Origin: an uncultured Burkholderiales bacterium
GTDB lineage: Bacteria; Pseudomonadota; Gammaproteobacteria; Burkholderiales; Burkholderiaceae_C
Assembly (NCBI GenBank): GCA_903856875.1
Contig: CAIODE010000446.1
Coordinates: 1 to 8,516, forward strand
Length of the DNA: 8,516 nucleotides
Direction of reading: 5' to 3'
A program made the translations under genes and the position numbers. The notes under the pieces are model-generated. The model was not told where the DNA came from. It saw only the letters and a list, made by a program, of their open reading frames with translations, and did not search any database. Positions 7,052 through 8,516 of the stretch are shown one piece after another (position 1 is the first letter of the stretch; each line of letters starts with the position of its first letter).

Positions 7052-8371
7052 TCAATGAAACTGTTCTTCTTCAGTAGAACCAGTCAAAGCTGTCACGCTA
7101 GAGCGGCCGCCTTGAATGACGGTGGTCAACTCGTCGAAGTAACCGGTACCCACCTCTTGCTGGTGCGACACGAAGGAATAGCCGCGATCGCGAGCTGCAA
7201 ATTCAGGCTCTTGCACTTTTTCAACATAGGCCGACATGCCGCGTTGAACGTAGGCTTGCGCCAAGTCAAACATGCTGTACCACATCGAGTGAATGCCCGC
7301 CAATGTGATGAACTGGTATTTGTAACCCATGGCACCCAATTCTTTTTGGAATTTGGCGATGGTGGCATCGTCCAAGTTTTTCTTCCAATTGAAAGAAGGT
7401 GAGCAGTTGTAGGCCAACATTTTGCCAGGGTGCTTCTTGTGAACAGCTTCAGCGAACTTGCGTGCAAATTCCAAATCCGGCGTGCCAGTTTCACACCACA
7501 CCAAGTCGGCGTAATCCGAATAAGCCACCGCACGGCTAATGGCTTGATCCATGCCTTTTTTGGTTTTGTAGAAGCCTTCAGCGGTGCGCTCACCCGTTAG
7601 GAAAGGCTTGTCGTTTTCGTCATAGTCGCTGGTCAGCAAGTCGGCAGCTTCAGCATCTGTGCGTGCAATGACCAAAGTAGGCACGCCGCAAACGTCAGCA
7701 GCCATGCGGGCAGCGATCAATTTCTGGCAAGCCTCGATGGTGGGCACCAAAACCTTACCGCCCATGTGACCGCACTTCTTCACAGATGCCAATTGGTCTT
7801 CAAAGTGAACGCCACCTGCACCTGCGGCAATCATGGCCTTCATCAATTCGAAAGCATTGAGCACCCCCCCAAAACCAGCTTCTGCATCTGCAACGATGGG
7901 TGCGAAGTAGTCTGTGTAATCTTTGTCGCCAGGGTTGGTGCCTTTGGACCATTGAATCTCATCAGCACGGCGAAAGCTGTTGTTGATGCGCTCAATCACC
8001 TTTGGCACGGAGTCCACTGGATACAGGGATTGATCGGGGTACATGGAAGCGTTGGAGTTGTTGTCAGCAGCCACTTGCCAACCAGACAAGTAGATGGCCT
8101 TGATGCCTGCCTTCACTTGCTGCATGGCTTGACCACCGGTCAGTGCGCCCAAGCAATTCACATAGGGTTCGTTGTGAAGCAGGTCCCATAACTTTTCAGC
8201 ACCACGCCGCGCCAAAGTATGCTCAATCGGGAAAGAACCTCGCAAACGCACGACATCTGCAGCGGCGTAACCGCGTTTGATGCCCTTCCAACGGGGGTTG
8301 GTGGCCCAATCTTTTTCCAAAGCGGCGATTTGCTGTTCACGGCTGAGTTGTTCAACGATATTTTGTGGCAT
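7052..8371 (-). CDS. aceA: Isocitrate lyase
   Basis: This enzyme (439 residues; E. coli 434) splits isocitrate into glyoxylate and succinate, the first step of the glyoxylate bypass used for growth on acetate and fatty acids. The catalytic loop signature KKCGHMGGK is at residues 198-206 with the active cysteine at C200. Other conserved blocks are [12 protein letters not shown] (94-105), Mg-binding ADAEAGFGG (161-169), VHFEDQ (188-193), ARTDAEAA (236-243) and [10 protein letters not shown] (322-331). These separate it from methylisocitrate lyase. The start is the ATG at 8371 ([22 protein letters not shown]) with AAGGA (8383-8379) 7 nt upstream; a TTG frame reaching 8407 adds a non-conserved 12 residues. 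It is likely its own transcription unit: a terminator follows it and a 145-bp palindrome-rich region precedes it. Malate synthase is not in the window. Confidence 0.97.
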   Translation of the reverse strand: MPQNIVEQLSREQQIAALEKDWATNPRWKGIKRGYAAADVVRLRGSFPIEHTLARRGAEKLWDLLHNEPYVNCLGALTGGQAMQQVKAGIKAIYLSGWQVAADNNSNASMYPDQSLYPVDSVPKVIERINNSFRRADEIQWSKGTNPGDKDYTDYFAPIVADAEAGFGGVLNAFELMKAMIAAGAGGVHFEDQLASVKKCGHMGGKVLVPTIEACQKLIAARMAADVCGVPTLVIARTDAEAADLLTSDYDENDKPFLTGERTAEGFYKTKKGMDQAISRAVAYSDYADLVWCETGTPDLEFARKFAEAVHKKHPGKMLAYNCSPSFNWKKNLDDATIAKFQKELGAMGYKYQFITLAGIHSMWYSMFDLAQAYVQRGMSAYVEKVQEPEFAARDRGYSFVSHQQEVGTGYFDELTTVIQGGRSSVTALTGSTEEEQFH

Positions 8372-8403
8372 GACGATTTCCTTCGAGGTGGTTGATGTTG
8401 AGA

Positions 8404-8429
8404 CCAAAGAAGACTTTAAAAATCTTTGG
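8404..8429 (-). repeat. Inverted repeat in the aceA 5' leader
   Basis: CCAAAGA (8404-8410) and TCTTTGG (8423-8429) form a perfect 7-bp inverted repeat around a 12-nt AT-rich spacer. It lies 32 nt before the aceA ATG. In RNA it would be a modest stem-loop without a terminator tail. Its first arm also overlaps a GAAGACTT half-site (8409-8416) identical to that in the upstream palindrome. Confidence 0.4.
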
Positions 8430-8443
8430 CACCGAGGAAATTC

Positions 8444-8463
8444 TAAGTCTTATAGAAGACTTA
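8444..8463. promoter_or_regulatory. Palindrome 1, candidate operator for aceA
   Basis: TAAGTCTT-ATAG-AAGACTTA is a 20-bp site with two perfect 8-bp arms. Such symmetry suits a dimeric regulator, and the site lies about 75 bp before the aceA start codon. The core TCTTATAGAAGAC recurs 30 bp further upstream with one base changed. The cognate regulator is not in the window and I do not assign one. Confidence 0.55.
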
Positions 8464-8477
8464 TGAAATATTTCATA
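8462..8477. promoter_or_regulatory. Palindrome 2, perfect 16-bp AT-rich inverted repeat
   Basis: TATGAAATATTTCATA is a perfect 16-bp palindrome without a spacer, lying between and abutting the two TCTTATA-type sites. It may be a second operator type or part of the promoter spacing. AT-rich palindromes arise by chance more easily than GC-rich ones, so confidence is moderate. Confidence 0.4.
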
Positions 8478-8490
8478 TCTTATACAAGAC
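8478..8490. promoter_or_regulatory. Palindrome 3, second copy of the TCTTATA-type operator candidate
   Basis: TCTTATACAAGAC matches the core of palindrome 1 (8448-8460) at 12 of 13 positions, with arms TCTT and AAGA around a 4-bp centre. The two copies start exactly 30 bp apart, close to three helical turns, so bound proteins would face the same side of the DNA. Confidence 0.5.
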
Positions 8491-8516
8491 ATTTATTTAT
8501 TCTTTTAATATCAATG

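Larger units (their letters stand above)
8372..8516 (-). promoter_or_regulatory. aceA upstream control region, AT-rich and palindrome-rich
   Basis: This 145-bp stretch carries no gene on either strand. It is clearly more AT-rich than the coding DNA, especially 8440-8513. It holds three palindromes (listed separately) and a leader hairpin. TATAAG on the minus strand occurs inside both TCTTATA-type palindromes (8454-8449 and 8484-8479) and could be a -10 element overlapped by an operator, but no convincing -35 stands 16-18 nt from either. The promoter is therefore inferred from context, not seen. Confidence 0.55.

Noticed and set aside
8372..8407. Longer aceA start (TTG at 8407) adding 12 residues
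   Set aside because: The ATG at 8371 has a good ribosome site and matches the family N-terminus; the added residues are low-complexity Ser/Thr.
8514..8516. ATG at the extreme right end on the plus strand as start of a divergent gene
   Set aside because: No codons follow within the window and no Shine-Dalgarno precedes it; it cannot be supported or excluded.

Overview
The window looks like a core chromosomal segment of a betaproteobacterium, most likely order Burkholderiales and plausibly the Comamonadaceae. This rests on gene order, on the IF3 N-terminus ([18 protein letters not shown]), on a 345-residue PheS carrying a small insertion relative to the 327-residue E. coli protein, and on moderate GC by eye. 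It is inference from remembered family features, not from a database search. Every supported gene lies on the minus strand, so transcription runs from high to low coordinates.

Layout in transcription order. Positions 8516-8372 form an AT-rich control region packed with palindromes ahead of aceA (isocitrate lyase, 8371-7052). The 114-bp gap at 7051-6938 holds two intrinsic-terminator-like hairpins and a third inverted repeat. Then follows the conserved translation cluster thrS (6937-5018), infC (4934-4338, starting at a non-canonical ATC), rpmI (4232-4029), rplT (4004-3642), pheS (3539-2502), pheT (2492-78) and the first 19 codons of ihfA (58-1, cut by the window edge). This is the same order as the E. 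coli thrS-infC-rpmI-rplT-pheS-pheT-ihfA cluster.

How the genes work together. ThrRS and PheRS charge tRNA-Thr and tRNA-Phe, IF3 controls initiation fidelity and subunit dissociation, L35 and L20 are 50S proteins, and IHF-alpha is half of a DNA-bending protein. In E. coli this cluster carries several autogenous controls: ThrRS on its leader, IF3 through its rare start codon, L20 on rpmI, and attenuation ahead of pheST. The corresponding gaps here each contain a visible structure: hairpins before thrS, an ATC start for infC, an 11-bp cUUCGg hairpin before rpmI, and a terminator-like hairpin before pheS. AceA belongs to the glyoxylate bypass and looks like a separate transcription unit.

No new multi-gene system, mobile element, CRISPR array, tRNA or rRNA was found. 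The points worth a second look are regulatory: a possible Phe-rich leader ORF overlapping the pheS start codon, stacked terminators ahead of thrS, the infC-rpmI leader structure, and paired 30-bp-spaced palindromes upstream of aceA.
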